Source: Geopseudomonas sagittaria
GTDB lineage: Bacteria; Pseudomonadota; Gammaproteobacteria; Pseudomonadales; Pseudomonadaceae
NCBI RefSeq assembly: GCF_900115715.1
Contig: NZ_FOXM01000012.1
Location: 89,110 to 153,109, forward strand
Direction: 5' to 3'
Length of the DNA stretch: 64,000 bases
In this document: positions 20,617 to 29,207 of the stretch, in pieces
How the letters are laid out: each line of letters starts with the position of its first letter
Numbering within the stretch: position 1 is the first letter of the stretch
Program-made: the position numbers and the translations under genes
Notes under the pieces: model-generated
The model's database searches: none
What the model was told of the DNA's origin: nothing
Seen by the model: the letters and a program-made list of their open reading frames with translations, nothing else

Positions 20617-21423
20617 TCAGCCCCGCGGCAGGCCGCGCAGGTAGGCCAGCCAGTAGACGCCGGCGACCAGCAGCGTGCCGCCGACGATGTTGCCGGCGGT
20701 GACCACGGCCAGGTTGCGCGCCGCGGCGGCCAGCGACAGGCTGTCCTGCCCATCCAGGGCCAGGCCATAGGGCAGGAAGAACCAGTTGGCGATCGAGTGC
20801 TCGAAGCCGAGGCTGACGAAGGCGGTGATCGGAAACAGGATGGCCAGCAAGCGGTCGGTCAGGCTGTGCCCGCCCATCGCCAGCCACACGGCCAGGCACA
20901 CCAGCACGTTGCACAGGATGCCGCGGGCAAAGGCGGCGCCCAGCGGCAGCTCCGTCTTGGCGCGGGCGATGCCCAGCGCCGCTTCTCCCACGGCCCCGCC
21001 GGCCAGGGCGGCGCTGTCCGCCCACAGCACCAGCAGCACCGTGCCCAGGCAGCCGATGACGTTGCCCAGGTAGACCAGCAGCCAGTTGCGCAGCAGCTCC
21101 CGGCTGGCGATCAGCCGGCTCGCCCAGGCCATGGCGAGCAGGTTGTTGCCGGTGAACAGCTCGGCCCCGCCGATCACCACCAGCACCAGGCCGAGACAGA
21201 AGCCCAGGCCGCCGAGCAGGCGGGTGACGCCGAAGCCCAGCTCGCTGCCGGTCACCACCACGGTGAACAGCAAGGCGCCGAGGGAAATGAACGCCCCGGC
21301 CAGCACCGCCAGGACCAGCAGGGTCAGGCCGTCGGCGCGGGCCTTGGCCACGCCCATTTCCGCGACCCGCCGGGCGATCTGCTGCGGCTGGTAGGCATCG
21401 CCGAACAGCTGTCTCTTGACCAT
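20617..21423 (-). CDS. Formate/nitrite transporter (FNT) family channel
   Basis: The 268-residue membrane protein has six hydrophobic segments and FNT landmarks such as GAELFTGN (residues about 88-95) and NWLLVYLGNVIGC. FNT proteins form pentameric anion channels for formate, nitrite or hydrosulfide. No formate lyase or nitrite reductase gene is nearby, so the substrate is open. ATG 21423 is preferred over a GTG two codons earlier because AAGG is then about 10 nt upstream. Confidence 0.88.
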   Translation of the reverse strand: MVKRQLFGDAYQPQQIARRVAEMGVAKARADGLTLLVLAVLAGAFISLGALLFTVVVTGSELGFGVTRLLGGLGFCLGLVLVVIGGAELFTGNNLLAMAWASRLIASRELLRNWLLVYLGNVIGCLGTVLLVLWADSAALAGGAVGEAALGIARAKTELPLGAAFARGILCNVLVCLAVWLAMGGHSLTDRLLAILFPITAFVSLGFEHSIANWFFLPYGLALDGQDSLSLAAAARNLAVVTAGNIVGGTLLVAGVYWLAYLRGLPRG

Positions 21424-21713
21424 GCTCACTCACCTTGCCGAGGAAATGGAGGGTTCTGGGACTGTAGCTCAGGCCGAGCGCGTGACGGCAAAACTCTCAT
21501 GCCGCGGTGCCCCCCGATCCTGGCCGCGCGGGCGGGCTGGCTGGGGTGCGGCGCTGTGGGTCGGCCGAACAATTGCCAACCGCGTCGCTGAAATGCATTA
21601 ACACGCGCATTTCTTGTGGTTTTTGCTTTGACATTCTGCGGCGCTGATTTAGCTTCGGGTGGCCGTCGGGAATAGCGGCGGTCCCTCCCCATCTGACAAA
21701 GGAATTGTCGAAC
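21424..21713. promoter_or_regulatory. Divergent promoter region, FNT channel / ComEA-like gene
   Basis: The 290-bp gap has a more AT-rich core at 21575-21660. It contains TTGACA at 21628-21633 and an ATTTAG at 21647-21652, but no well-spaced -35/-10 pair. AAAGGA precedes the comEA-like start. No gene was recognised. Confidence 0.35.
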
Positions 21714-22037
21714 ATGTCGAAACTGCGTCTTTCTTCCCTGCTGTTCGCACTGCTCAGCGGTTTTTCCGTCGCCACCATGGCTGCCGAGGCGCCCGCCACA
21801 CCCCAACCGGTGGTGCAGGCGCAGGCCGTCGTGCCGGTGACCCGGATCGACCTGAACAGTGCCGATGCCGAGACTCTGGCCCGCGAACTCAATGGCATCG
21901 GCGAGGCCAAGGCCCGTGCGATCGTCGAGTACCGCGATGCCAAGGGGCCGTTCACCTCGGTGGATGAGTTGCTCGAGGTGAAGGGAATCGGTACGGCCAC
22001 GCTGGAGAAGAACCGCGAGCGTTTGCGTGTGAACTGA
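21714..22037 (+). CDS. ComEA-family helix-hairpin-helix DNA-binding protein, secreted
   Basis: The 107-residue protein has a signal peptide (to about residue 24, ..ATMAAEA), a short proline/glutamine linker and one HhH domain: RIDLNSADAETLARELNGIGEAKARAIVEYR..FTSVDELLEVKGIG. This is the ComEA layout: a periplasmic DNA-binding protein that retains DNA entering through type IV pili in competent bacteria. Whether this strain is competent is not shown. A strong terminator follows. Confidence 0.9.
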   Translation: MSKLRLSSLLFALLSGFSVATMAAEAPATPQPVVQAQAVVPVTRIDLNSADAETLARELNGIGEAKARAIVEYRDAKGPFTSVDELLEVKGIGTATLEKNRERLRVN

Positions 22038-22043
22038 GTTGTT

Positions 22044-22091
22044 GCCGTAAACAAAAAGGCCGGTCAACTGACCGGCCTTTTTGTTTACGGC
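22044..22091. terminator. Bidirectional intrinsic terminator
   Basis: An almost perfect dyad with arms GCCGTAAACAAAAAGGCCGG and CCGGCCTTTTTGTTTACGGC around TCAACTGA has A5 on one side and T5 on the other. It serves both the ComEA-like gene (+) and hemerythrin 1 (-). Confidence 0.9.
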
Positions 22092-22102
22092 ATCTGGCGC
22101 AA

Positions 22103-22552
22103 TCAGCGGAAGAACTTGCCCAGCATGCGGGCGACGAAACCGCCTTCGATGTTGCGTTTCACGAAGGAGACATAGTGCTTGTCGTCGCGCTTGATGTGGT
22201 TGGTCAACCACAGGCCGATATCGGTGCGGATCTCCCTGGCCACGCGGAAGGTATCCTCGCCCTGGGCCAGGCGGTCGCTGTAGGCCTGGGCGCGGGCCTT
22301 GAAGGCTTCGTGGACCTGATGATGCGGCTCCAGCATGGGATAGCCGGCCTTCTCCATCAGGCTCTCCTCGAAGGTATTGTGCGAGATGGCGTAATCGATC
22401 AGCGACTTGATGACGTGCTCGACCTCATCGGCGTTGTGCGTCTTGATGGCGTGATCGATTTCTTCCAGATACTCGAAGATGCGCTTGTGCTGCTCGTCGA
22501 TGATGTCGATGCCGGTTTCGAATTCAGTAGTCCAGGTGATGACAAAGCTCAT
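22103..22552 (-). CDS. Bacteriohemerythrin (copy 1)
   Basis: The 149-residue four-helix protein carries the hemerythrin di-iron ligands: DEQHKRIFEYLEEID (His plus Glu), HNTFEESLMEKAGYPMLEPHHQVHEAF (H-x3-E, H-x3-H) and WLTNHIKRDDKHY. Bacterial hemerythrins bind O2 reversibly and are proposed to deliver O2 or act in sensing. AGAGGGA lies upstream of the ATG. It is very similar to the second copy at 22944, so the pair looks like a tandem duplication. Confidence 0.95.
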   Translation of the reverse strand: MSFVITWTTEFETGIDIIDEQHKRIFEYLEEIDHAIKTHNADEVEHVIKSLIDYAISHNTFEESLMEKAGYPMLEPHHQVHEAFKARAQAYSDRLAQGEDTFRVAREIRTDIGLWLTNHIKRDDKHYVSFVKRNIEGGFVARMLGKFFR

Positions 22553-22943
22553 GGCTCGATCCCTCTCGTATGAACAATGAATCTGGCTGGCGTGGTGCCC
22601 TGGATATCCGGCAACGGGCGGACCATTGGCGGTCGCCGCGGATCAGTGGGAGCTGCCTGGAGTCCCGCTCGGGCACGCACATCCTGATGGTGTCGTGCTG
22701 GCAGGCAGGGAGTCAGCAGTACGGCGTGGCAGGCATCTGGGGTGCCCGTTTTCGCGTGGAGTGGGGTAGGGCGGCGGCAGGCCGGGGGTAGGTGATGATC
22801 ATGTAATTCGTCCTGTTCTTGTTGTTATGTCGTGCTTTCTGGGTGTTGCTTTTGTTGTGTTGACTATCAGGTGTTGCAGGGGCACGGGGGTGTTGTTTTC
22901 AGGTCTTGCTGCCTGTTGGTTCGGTGCGATGGCGCAGGGCTGA
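22553..22943. other. Hemerythrin 1-hemerythrin 2 intergenic region
   Basis: The 391 bp between the two minus-strand hemerythrins contain a T/G-rich stretch (22800-22930) with several TTGTTG runs, which lowers GC content locally, and a TGATGATCA sequence near 22794. An open frame at 22570-22791 has no recognisable features and I do not call it. It probably holds the copy 1 promoter and copy 2 3' UTR. Confidence 0.4.
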
Positions 22944-23393
22944 TCAGCCGAAGAACTTGCCCAGCATGCGCGACACGAAGCCGCCGTCGAGGCTCTTCTT
23001 CACGTAGGGCACGTAGTGCTTGTCGTCGCGCTTGATGTGGTTGGTCAGCCACAGACCGATGTCGGTACGCACTTCGCGAGCCAGGCGGAAGTGATCTTCG
23101 CCGCTGGCCAGACGGGCGCCATAGGCCTGGGCGCGGGCCTTGAAGGCTTCATGGACCTGGTGATGGGCGTCCAGCATCGGATAGCCGGCCTTTTCCATCA
23201 GGCTTTCTTCGAAGGTGTTGTGCGAGATGGCGTAGTCCAGCAGGGCCTTGACCACATACTCGACTTCGGCAGTCGATTGAGCCTTGATGGCGTGGTCGAT
23301 TTCGGTCAGGTATTCAAAAATCCGCTTGTGCTGTTCGTCGACGATATCGATACCGGTCTCGAACTCGGGTGACCAGGAAATGACAAAGCCCAT
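22944..23393 (-). CDS. Bacteriohemerythrin (copy 2)
   Basis: The 149-residue protein has the same di-iron ligands as copy 1 (DEQHKRIFEYLTEID; HNTFEESLMEKAGYPMLDAHHQVHEAF; WLTNHIKRDDKHY) and identical length, with the differences concentrated between the iron-binding motifs. GAGGA lies 8 nt before the ATG. Its upstream region differs entirely from copy 1: it has a GCAATATATTGC palindrome and a CRP/Vfr-type site, so the two copies are probably regulated differently. Confidence 0.95.
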   Translation of the reverse strand: MGFVISWSPEFETGIDIVDEQHKRIFEYLTEIDHAIKAQSTAEVEYVVKALLDYAISHNTFEESLMEKAGYPMLDAHHQVHEAFKARAQAYGARLASGEDHFRLAREVRTDIGLWLTNHIKRDDKHYVPYVKKSLDGGFVSRMLGKFFG

Positions 23394-23408
23394 GTAAAAA
23401 ATCCTCGT

Positions 23409-23420
23409 GCAATATATTGC
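23409..23420. promoter_or_regulatory. 12-bp AT-rich palindrome upstream of hemerythrin 2
   Basis: GCAATATATTGC is a perfect palindrome 16 nt upstream of the start codon, overlapping the ribosome-binding region. It is a candidate operator. Confidence 0.4.
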
Positions 23421-23543
23421 AAGCTGTTGCGGTGGGTGGGTTGAAAGGTTGTGCCCCAGAAGGGTGCCTATGAGCCTTTAGTAGCACGGTGCCATTTTAA
23501 AGGCCATGAGGTGTATGCGGTCTTTACAGCGATTCGGTTGTTT

Positions 23544-23559
23544 TGTGAAATTCATCACA
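23544..23559. promoter_or_regulatory. CRP/Vfr-type binding site
   Basis: TGTGA-AATTCA-TCACA is a perfect match to the CRP core consensus (TGTGA-N6-TCACA), which Vfr also recognises in Pseudomonas. It lies 151 nt upstream of hemerythrin 2 and 86 nt before the cobalamin riboswitch, so either gene could be the target. Confidence 0.6.
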
Positions 23560-23644
23560 TATGTGTTTTGTTGCAAGTATTGGCCTCGGTTTGAGCGCAG
23601 CGTTTGACGCATTCCTCACGACCCTCTAACCTTCGCGCCCTGCT

Positions 23645-23842
23645 TCAGGTGCCCCCCAGCCAAGGCTCGGCGGGGTGAAACAGGGAAGCCGGTGCGTGTG
23701 CGAAATGTCGCACACAAGTCCGGCGCTGCCCCCGCAACGGTAGGCGAGTCAAGACGTCGCTATTGACCACTGTGCTCAGGCATGGGAAGGCGCGACTTCG
23801 GGAACCCAGGTTCCACTCGCAAGCCCGGAGACCGGCCTGTCG
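23645..23842 (+). ncRNA. Cobalamin (adenosylcobalamin) riboswitch
   Basis: The sequence shows the conserved riboswitch elements in order: CAGGTGCC at the 5' end, GGGTGAAACAGGGAAGCCGG, GCGCTGCCCCCGCAACGGTA (the B12 box), and GCAAGCCCGGAGACCGGCCT at the 3' end. It precedes btuB by about 135 nt. Bound cobalamin should lower expression of btuB and whatever is co-transcribed. The hairpin ACCC/GGGT near 23865-23880 may be part of the expression platform. Confidence 0.93.
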
Positions 23843-23978
23843 CATCCACGGTATCGCGGAGGGCGCTACCCGTCGGGTGGGCGGCTTTCCTTGGATATTC
23901 CGTCTGTTCGTCGTCATGTCCTCTGCATGCCTCCTGCAATCCTGATCGCGCGGGTGAGCGCGATGCAGAGAGTGATCG

Positions 23979-25820
23979 ATGAGCAAAGTCGTTGTGACCC
24001 CCGCAGCCATCCTGCTGTGCGCGGTATCCCCCTTTTCCCTGGCGGCCGAAGCGCTGCCACTCGCGCCGCTGCTGGTGACCGCCAGCCGTACCCCGCAGAC
24101 CGCCGAGCAGTCGCTGGCCGCGGTGACGCTGATCGACCGCGCGGAGATCGAGCGCAAGCAGGCGACCTCCGTGCCCGAGCTGCTGCGCGGCGTGCCGGGC
24201 GTGTCGCTGGCCAACAATGGCGGCCCGGGAAAGACCACCTCGCTGTTCCTGCGCGGCAGCGAGTCCGACCACGTGCTGGTGCTGATCGACGGCATCAAGG
24301 TCGGCTCGGCCACCAGCGGCAGCGCCGCCTTCCAGGATCTGCCGGTGGAGCTGATCGAGCGCATCGAGATCGTCCGCGGCCCGCGCTCCAGCCTGTACGG
24401 CTCCGAGGCCATCGGCGGGGTGATCCAGATCTTCACCCGCAAGGACGCCGGCGCCGGCCTGCGGCCTTTCCTCTCGGCGGGGACGGGCAGTCACGCCAGC
24501 CACAGCGGCAGCGCCGGGCTGTCCGGTCGCGCTGGTTCGAGCTGGTTCAACTTCGGCGTGTCCGCCAGCGACACCGACGGCATCAACGTCAAGCCGCGCA
24601 GCGCCAGCGGCTACGAGGACGACCGCGACGGCTACCGCAACCTGTCCGCCTCGCTGCGCGCCGGCCATCGCTTCGCCAATGGCCTGGAGCTGGACGGCAA
24701 CCTGCTGCAGGCCAAATCCCACAACGACTACGACCAGGTGAACACCCGGCGCACGGCGGGCTTCGGCGCCAACGCCGACGGCGTGCAGAAGGTCGCTGGC
24801 CTGCGCGCGCGTTTCGCCCCGCTCGATCCCTGGCAGGTGACCCTGCAGGCCGGGCGCGCCGAGGACAAGTCCGATGCCGATCAGGACGGTGCCTTCTATT
24901 CGCGCTTCGACACCCGTCGCGACTCGCTGTCCTGGCAGAACGATGTGAGCCTGGCCGCTGGCCACACCCTGGTGCTCGGCGTCGACCACCAGCACGACGA
25001 AGTCAACGGCAGCACCGCCTATGCCGAGGACTCGCGCGACAACGACGGCTACTTCGCCCAGTACCTCGGCGGCAGCGGGCGTCACGACTGGCAGCTGGCG
25101 CTGCGCCGCGACGACAACCAGCAGTTCGGCGACCACGAGACCGGCAGCGTCGCCTACGGCTACGCGCTGAGCGACGAGCTGCGCGCCTACGCCAGCTACG
25201 GCAGTGCGTTCAAGGCGCCGACCTTCAACGAGCTGTACTACCCCGGCTACGGCAACCCGGCGCTGGACGCGGAAACCTCGCGCAGCCTGGAGCTCGGCCT
25301 GCAGGGCCAGCCGGCCTGGGGCCACTGGCAGCTGGCCGCCTTCCGCACCCGCGTCGACGACCTGATCGCCTACGACTCGCGCCTCGAGGCGCCGAACAAC
25401 GTCGACCAGGCGCGCATTCGCGGTGTCGAGGCCAGCCTCGGCAGCCAGTGGCTGGGTTGGGACTGGAACGCCAACCTGACCCTGCAGGAGCCGGAGAGCC
25501 GCGCCGACGGTGCCAGTGACGGCAACGAACTGCCGCGCCGCGCCAGGCAGATCCTCAACCTCGACATCGACCGCGCCTTCGGTCGTTTCAGCGCCGGCGC
25601 CAGCCTGCATGCCGAAGGCCAGCGCTACGACGATCTGGCCAACCAGCGCGAGCTGTCCGGCTTCGCGACCCTCGACCTGCGCGGCGAATACCGCCTCGAC
25701 GAGCAGTGGCGGCTGCAGGCGCGGGTGACCAACCTGCTGGATGCCGACTACCAGACCGCCGCCGGCTTCAACCAGCCGGGCCAGGCCGTGTACTTCACCG
25801 TGCGCTATCAGGCGCTTTGA
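23979..25820 (+). CDS. btuB: TonB-dependent cobalamin receptor BtuB
   Basis: The 613-residue outer-membrane receptor has a signal peptide, a plug domain beginning PLLVTASRTPQTAEQSLAAVTLIDR (TonB box region) with SLFLRGSESDHVLVLIDGIKV and IEIVRGPRSSLYGSEAIGGVI, and a beta-barrel ending in ..GQAVYFTVRYQAL with a terminal hydrophobic residue. The length and the calcium-loop-type DxDxD segment (DKSDADQDGAF) fit BtuB. The riboswitch upstream confirms the substrate class. Confidence 0.95.
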   Translation: MSKVVVTPAAILLCAVSPFSLAAEALPLAPLLVTASRTPQTAEQSLAAVTLIDRAEIERKQATSVPELLRGVPGVSLANNGGPGKTTSLFLRGSESDHVLVLIDGIKVGSATSGSAAFQDLPVELIERIEIVRGPRSSLYGSEAIGGVIQIFTRKDAGAGLRPFLSAGTGSHASHSGSAGLSGRAGSSWFNFGVSASDTDGINVKPRSASGYEDDRDGYRNLSASLRAGHRFANGLELDGNLLQAKSHNDYDQVNTRRTAGFGANADGVQKVAGLRARFAPLDPWQVTLQAGRAEDKSDADQDGAFYSRFDTRRDSLSWQNDVSLAAGHTLVLGVDHQHDEVNGSTAYAEDSRDNDGYFAQYLGGSGRHDWQLALRRDDNQQFGDHETGSVAYGYALSDELRAYASYGSAFKAPTFNELYYPGYGNPALDAETSRSLELGLQGQPAWGHWQLAAFRTRVDDLIAYDSRLEAPNNVDQARIRGVEASLGSQWLGWDWNANLTLQEPESRADGASDGNELPRRARQILNLDIDRAFGRFSAGASLHAEGQRYDDLANQRELSGFATLDLRGEYRLDEQWRLQARVTNLLDADYQTAAGFNQPGQAVYFTVRYQAL

Positions 25821-25826
25821 CCCGCC

Positions 25827-25850
25827 GGCGCCCCGTGCGAGCGGGGCGCC
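25827..25850 (+). terminator. Hairpin between btuB and the BtuM-like gene
   Basis: GGCGCCCCG and CGGGGCGCC form a 9-bp stem with a 6-nt loop, followed by GTCCTTCGTT. It is probably an attenuating or RNA-stabilising element within the operon rather than a full stop. Confidence 0.45.
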
Positions 25851-25875
25851 GTCCTTCGTTATCTGGAGATTCAGC

Positions 25876-26448
25876 ATGCTCGACCTGTCCCCCCGTATCC
25901 GCCTGGCCATCGGCATCGCCCTGGCGCTGCTGCTGGCCGTGACCCGCGGCCACCACTTCAGCGAGATCAACCTGCCCAGCGCTTCCTGGGCGGTGTTCTT
26001 CCTCGCCGGCGCGCTGCTGCCGGCGCGCTGGGCCTTCCCGGCGCTGTTCCTCGAAGCGGTCGGCCTCGACCTCGCCGCGGTCACCTGGGGCGGCGCGAGC
26101 AACTGGTGCGTGACCCCGGCCTACTGGCTGCTGCTGCCGGCCTACGCCGCGCTGTGGTTCGGCGGCCGCACGTATGCGCGCCTGCACCGCGACGCCTGGT
26201 CCAGCCTCGCCAGCCTGCTGGCCTGCCTGCTCGTTTCCAGCGTCGTCTGCCACCTGCTGTCCAGCGGCGGCTTCTACTTCTTCTCCGGCCGCTATGCGGA
26301 CGCGAGCCTGGCCGGCTTCCTGCCGCGCATCGCCGCCTACTATCCGCTGTCGCTGCAGGCGCTGGCCCTGTATGTCGGCGTGGCGGCGCTGCTGCTGGCG
26401 GCCGCGCATGCCTTCAGGCAACTGCGTAGCGCCGAGGTGAGCCGATGA
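25876..26448 (+). CDS. btuM: Predicted BtuM-type cobalamin transporter (ECF S-component-like)
   Basis: The 190-residue protein has about six hydrophobic segments and no other domain. The conserved-looking segment GGASNWCVTPAYW places a cysteine at residue 78. Characterised BtuM of Thiobacillus denitrificans, a solitary ECF-type S-component, uses a cysteine at residue 80 as cobalt ligand for cobalamin decyanation. Size, position after btuB, riboswitch control and that cysteine together suggest BtuM; a cobalt or precursor transporter is the alternative. It overlaps cobO by 4 nt. GGAG precedes the ATG. Confidence 0.62.
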   Translation: MLDLSPRIRLAIGIALALLLAVTRGHHFSEINLPSASWAVFFLAGALLPARWAFPALFLEAVGLDLAAVTWGGASNWCVTPAYWLLLPAYAALWFGGRTYARLHRDAWSSLASLLACLLVSSVVCHLLSSGGFYFFSGRYADASLAGFLPRIAAYYPLSLQALALYVGVAALLLAAAHAFRQLRSAEVSR

Positions 26449-27062
26449 GCGCGCCGGACGAAACCGCCCGCGACCAGCGTCACAGGGCGCGCATGCAGCG
26501 CAAGAAGGCGGTGGTCGACGCCAAGATCGCCGAGGCCAGTGACGAGCGCGGTCTGCTGCTGGTCAACAGCGGCAACGGCAAGGGCAAGAGCAGCGCCGCC
26601 TTCGGCATGCTGGCGCGCACCCTCGGCCACGGCCGCAAGGCCGGCGTGGTGCAGTTCATCAAGGGCGCGGCGAGCACCGGCGAGGAAGCGTTCTTCCGCC
26701 GCTTCCCCGACGAGGTGCGCTACTTCGTGATGGGCGAGGGCTTCACCTGGGAGACCCAGGACCGCCAGCGCGACATCGACAAGGCCGAGCAGGCCTGGGT
26801 GGTGGCGCGCGAACTGCTGCAGGACCCCGAGATCGCCCTGGTGGTGCTCGACGAGCTGAACATCGCCCTCAAGTACGGCTACCTGCAGCTGGACCGCGTG
26901 CTCGCCGACCTCGCCGCGCGCCCGCCGCTGCAGCACGTGGTGGTCACCGGCCGCGGCGCGCTGCCGGGGCTGATCGAGGTGGCCGACACGGTCAGCGAGA
27001 TCGGCCTGGTCAAGCACGCCTTCCAGGCCGGGGTGAAGGCGCAGAAGGGCGTGGAGTTCTGA
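26445..27062 (+). CDS. cobO: Cob(I)yrinic acid a,c-diamide adenosyltransferase
   Basis: The 205-residue protein has the Walker-type motif NSGNGKGKSSAAFGM near residues 38-52 and VVLDELNIALKYGYL, typical of CobO/BtuR (CobA) corrinoid adenosyltransferases. It transfers the 5'-deoxyadenosyl group of ATP to Co(I) corrinoid and also adenosylates salvaged corrinoids. The basic N-terminal extension (residues 1-30) is normal for the family. Confidence 0.95.
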   Translation: MSAPDETARDQRHRARMQRKKAVVDAKIAEASDERGLLLVNSGNGKGKSSAAFGMLARTLGHGRKAGVVQFIKGAASTGEEAFFRRFPDEVRYFVMGEGFTWETQDRQRDIDKAEQAWVVARELLQDPEIALVVLDELNIALKYGYLQLDRVLADLAARPPLQHVVVTGRGALPGLIEVADTVSEIGLVKHAFQAGVKAQKGVEF

Positions 27063-27174
27063 TGCGCTTCTCCATTGCAGCCGCAGATGCGAATTTATTC
27101 CCGACGAACGGGTCAGTCATGGTAGCCCGGTCGCCAATGAATGCGTGCCTGTCCGCGTCCCTATGGAGTAACCC

Positions 27175-28470
27175 ATGAACAACCCTCGCCACTGTCCCGC
27201 CCTGCTGATCGCCGCCCCGGCGTCCGGCCAGGGCAAGACCACCGTCACCGCCGCCCTGGCCCGCCATCATGTCAACCAGGGCTTGCGCGTGCGGGTGTTC
27301 AAGTGCGGCCCGGACTTTCTCGACCCGATGATCCTCGCCCGTGCCTGCGGCATGCCGGTCGACGCGCTGGACCTCTGGCTGGTCGGCGAGGAGGAGTGCT
27401 GCCGGCGCCTGTGGCAGGCGGCGAGCGAGGCCGACCTGATCCTCATCGAGGGGGTGATGGGCCTGTTCGACGGCACACCCTCGGCCGCCGACCTGGCGCG
27501 GCGCTTCGGCGTGCCGGTGCTGGCGGTGATCGACGGCTCGGCGATGGCGCAGACCTTCGCCGCCATCGCCCATGGCCTGGCCAGCTACCAGAGCGACCTG
27601 CCGTTCGCCGGCGTGCTGGCCAACCGGGTCGGCAGCGCGCGGCACGGCGAGATCCTCCGCGACTGCCTGCCGGCGCACCTGGCGTGGTACGGCGCGCTGC
27701 CGCGCAACGCCGCCATCGAACTGCCCAGCCGTCACCTGGGGCTGGTGCAGGCGGCCGAGCTGGCCGACCTCGACGCCCGTCTGGATGCCGCCGCCGCGGC
27801 GCTGGCCGCGAGTGCCGCGTTGCGCCTGCCGGCGCCGGTGGAGTTTTCCGCGCCGGAGCCCGCCGCCAGCCAGCCGCTGCTGCAGGGTGTGCGTATCGGC
27901 GTGGCTCGCGACGCCGCCTTCGCCTTCGTCTACCCGGCCAACCTCGACCTGCTGCGCGCGCAGGGGGCCGAGCTGGTATTCTTCTCGCCGCTCGCCGACC
28001 GCCAGCTGCCGCAGGTCGACAGCCTGTACCTGCCCGGTGGCTATCCGGAGCTGCACCTGCAGCAACTGGCCGACAATGTCGCGATGCGCGTGGCGATCCG
28101 CGCCCATCATGCCGCAGGCAAGCCGATCCTCGCCGAGTGCGGCGGCATGCTCTACCTGCTCGACGGCCTGACCGATCTCGACGGCCAGCGTGGCGAGCTG
28201 CTCGGCCTGCTGCCGGGCGAGGCGCAGATGCAGCCGAAACTGGTGACCCTGGCCATGCAGGAGGTCGAGCTGGACGGCGAGCGGCTGCGCGGGCACAGCT
28301 ATCACCATTCGACGATGGACTGCGCGCTGGAGCCCATCGCCCACGGCGAATGCCCCAACTACCGGCGCGTCCGCGAGCCGCTGTACCGCAGTGGCCGGCT
28401 GACCGCCAGCTACATCCACTTCTACCTGCCCTCGGCGCCGCGCGCCGCCGCCGCGCTGCTGCGCCCGTGA
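27175..28470 (+). CDS. cobB: Cobyrinate/hydrogenobyrinate a,c-diamide synthase
   Basis: The 431-residue enzyme has an N-terminal ATP-binding domain ([19 protein letters not shown]) and a C-terminal class I glutamine amidotransferase-like domain ([32 protein letters not shown] with the nucleophile cysteine). It amidates the a and c side chains with ATP and glutamine. The gene starts 112 bp after cobO; that gap holds no recognisable gene and could contain an internal promoter. Confidence 0.95.
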   Translation: MNNPRHCPALLIAAPASGQGKTTVTAALARHHVNQGLRVRVFKCGPDFLDPMILARACGMPVDALDLWLVGEEECCRRLWQAASEADLILIEGVMGLFDGTPSAADLARRFGVPVLAVIDGSAMAQTFAAIAHGLASYQSDLPFAGVLANRVGSARHGEILRDCLPAHLAWYGALPRNAAIELPSRHLGLVQAAELADLDARLDAAAAALAASAALRLPAPVEFSAPEPAASQPLLQGVRIGVARDAAFAFVYPANLDLLRAQGAELVFFSPLADRQLPQVDSLYLPGGYPELHLQQLADNVAMRVAIRAHHAAGKPILAECGGMLYLLDGLTDLDGQRGELLGLLPGEAQMQPKLVTLAMQEVELDGERLRGHSYHHSTMDCALEPIAHGECPNYRRVREPLYRSGRLTASYIHFYLPSAPRAAAALLRP

Positions 28471-28556
28471 CCCCCTCTGGAGATCCTGCCGGCCTCGCGC
28501 CTGCGACCCATCCGCCAATGACCGACGAAAACGCCAGCAAGCCGCAGGAAACTGCG

Positions 28557-29207
28557 ATGAACCCCCATGCCTTCAGCGCCCAGGACAAGGCCGCGGTCTA
28601 CCGCGCCATCGCCGAGCGCCGCGACATGCGCCACTTCAGCGGCGGCACGGTGGCGCCCGAGCTGCTCGCCCGCCTGCTGAATGCCGCTCACCAGGCGCCC
28701 AGCGTCGGCCTGATGCAGCCGTGGCGCTTCATCCGCATCACCGACCCCATGCTGCGCCGGCAGATCAAGGCGCTGGTCGAGGCCGAGCGGGTGCGCACCG
28801 CCGAGGCCCTCGGCGAGCGCTCCAGCGAGTTCATGCGCCTCAAGGTCGAGGGCATCGAGGACAGCGCCGAGCTGCTGGTGGCAGCGCTGATGGACGGCCG
28901 CGAGCGCTACATCTTCGGCCGCCGCACCCTGCCGCAGATGGACCTGGCCTCGCTGTCCTGCGCGATCCAGAACCTCTGGCTGGCGGCCCGCGCCGAAGGC
29001 CTGGGCATGGGCTGGGTGTCGCTGTTCGAGCCCGTGGCGCTCGGCGCGCTGCTCGGCCTGCCGGAGGGCGCCGAGCCGCTGGCGCTGCTGTGCCTCGGCC
29101 CGGTCGAGGAGTTCTACCCGCGGCCGATGCTGGTCGAGGAGGGCTGGGCCGAGGAAAAGCCGCTGGCCGACATGCTGTTCGAGAACCACTGGGGCCAGCA
29201 GTCGTGA
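28557..29207 (+). CDS. bluB: 5,6-Dimethylbenzimidazole synthase BluB
   Basis: The 216-residue nitroreductase-fold flavoenzyme starts near [18 protein letters not shown] and has [12 protein letters not shown] and [11 protein letters not shown], BluB hallmarks. It cleaves reduced FMN with O2 to form DMB, the lower ligand base, so this strain makes DMB aerobically. ATG 28557 is preferred because AGGAA lies just upstream; an in-frame ATG 13 codons earlier (28518) is an alternative. It overlaps the next gene. Confidence 0.94.
   Translation: MNPHAFSAQDKAAVYRAIAERRDMRHFSGGTVAPELLARLLNAAHQAPSVGLMQPWRFIRITDPMLRRQIKALVEAERVRTAEALGERSSEFMRLKVEGIEDSAELLVAALMDGRERYIFGRRTLPQMDLASLSCAIQNLWLAARAEGLGMGWVSLFEPVALGALLGLPEGAEPLALLCLGPVEEFYPRPMLVEEGWAEEKPLADMLFENHWGQQS

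Noticed and set aside
21464..21472. GTAGCTCAG resembling a tRNA D-arm
   Set aside because: No acceptor stem, anticodon arm or TTCGA-type T-arm follows at the right distances.
22570..22791. 73-codon open frame between the hemerythrins
   Set aside because: No recognisable feature, no ribosome-binding site, and it lies antisense to the probable hemerythrin 1 promoter.
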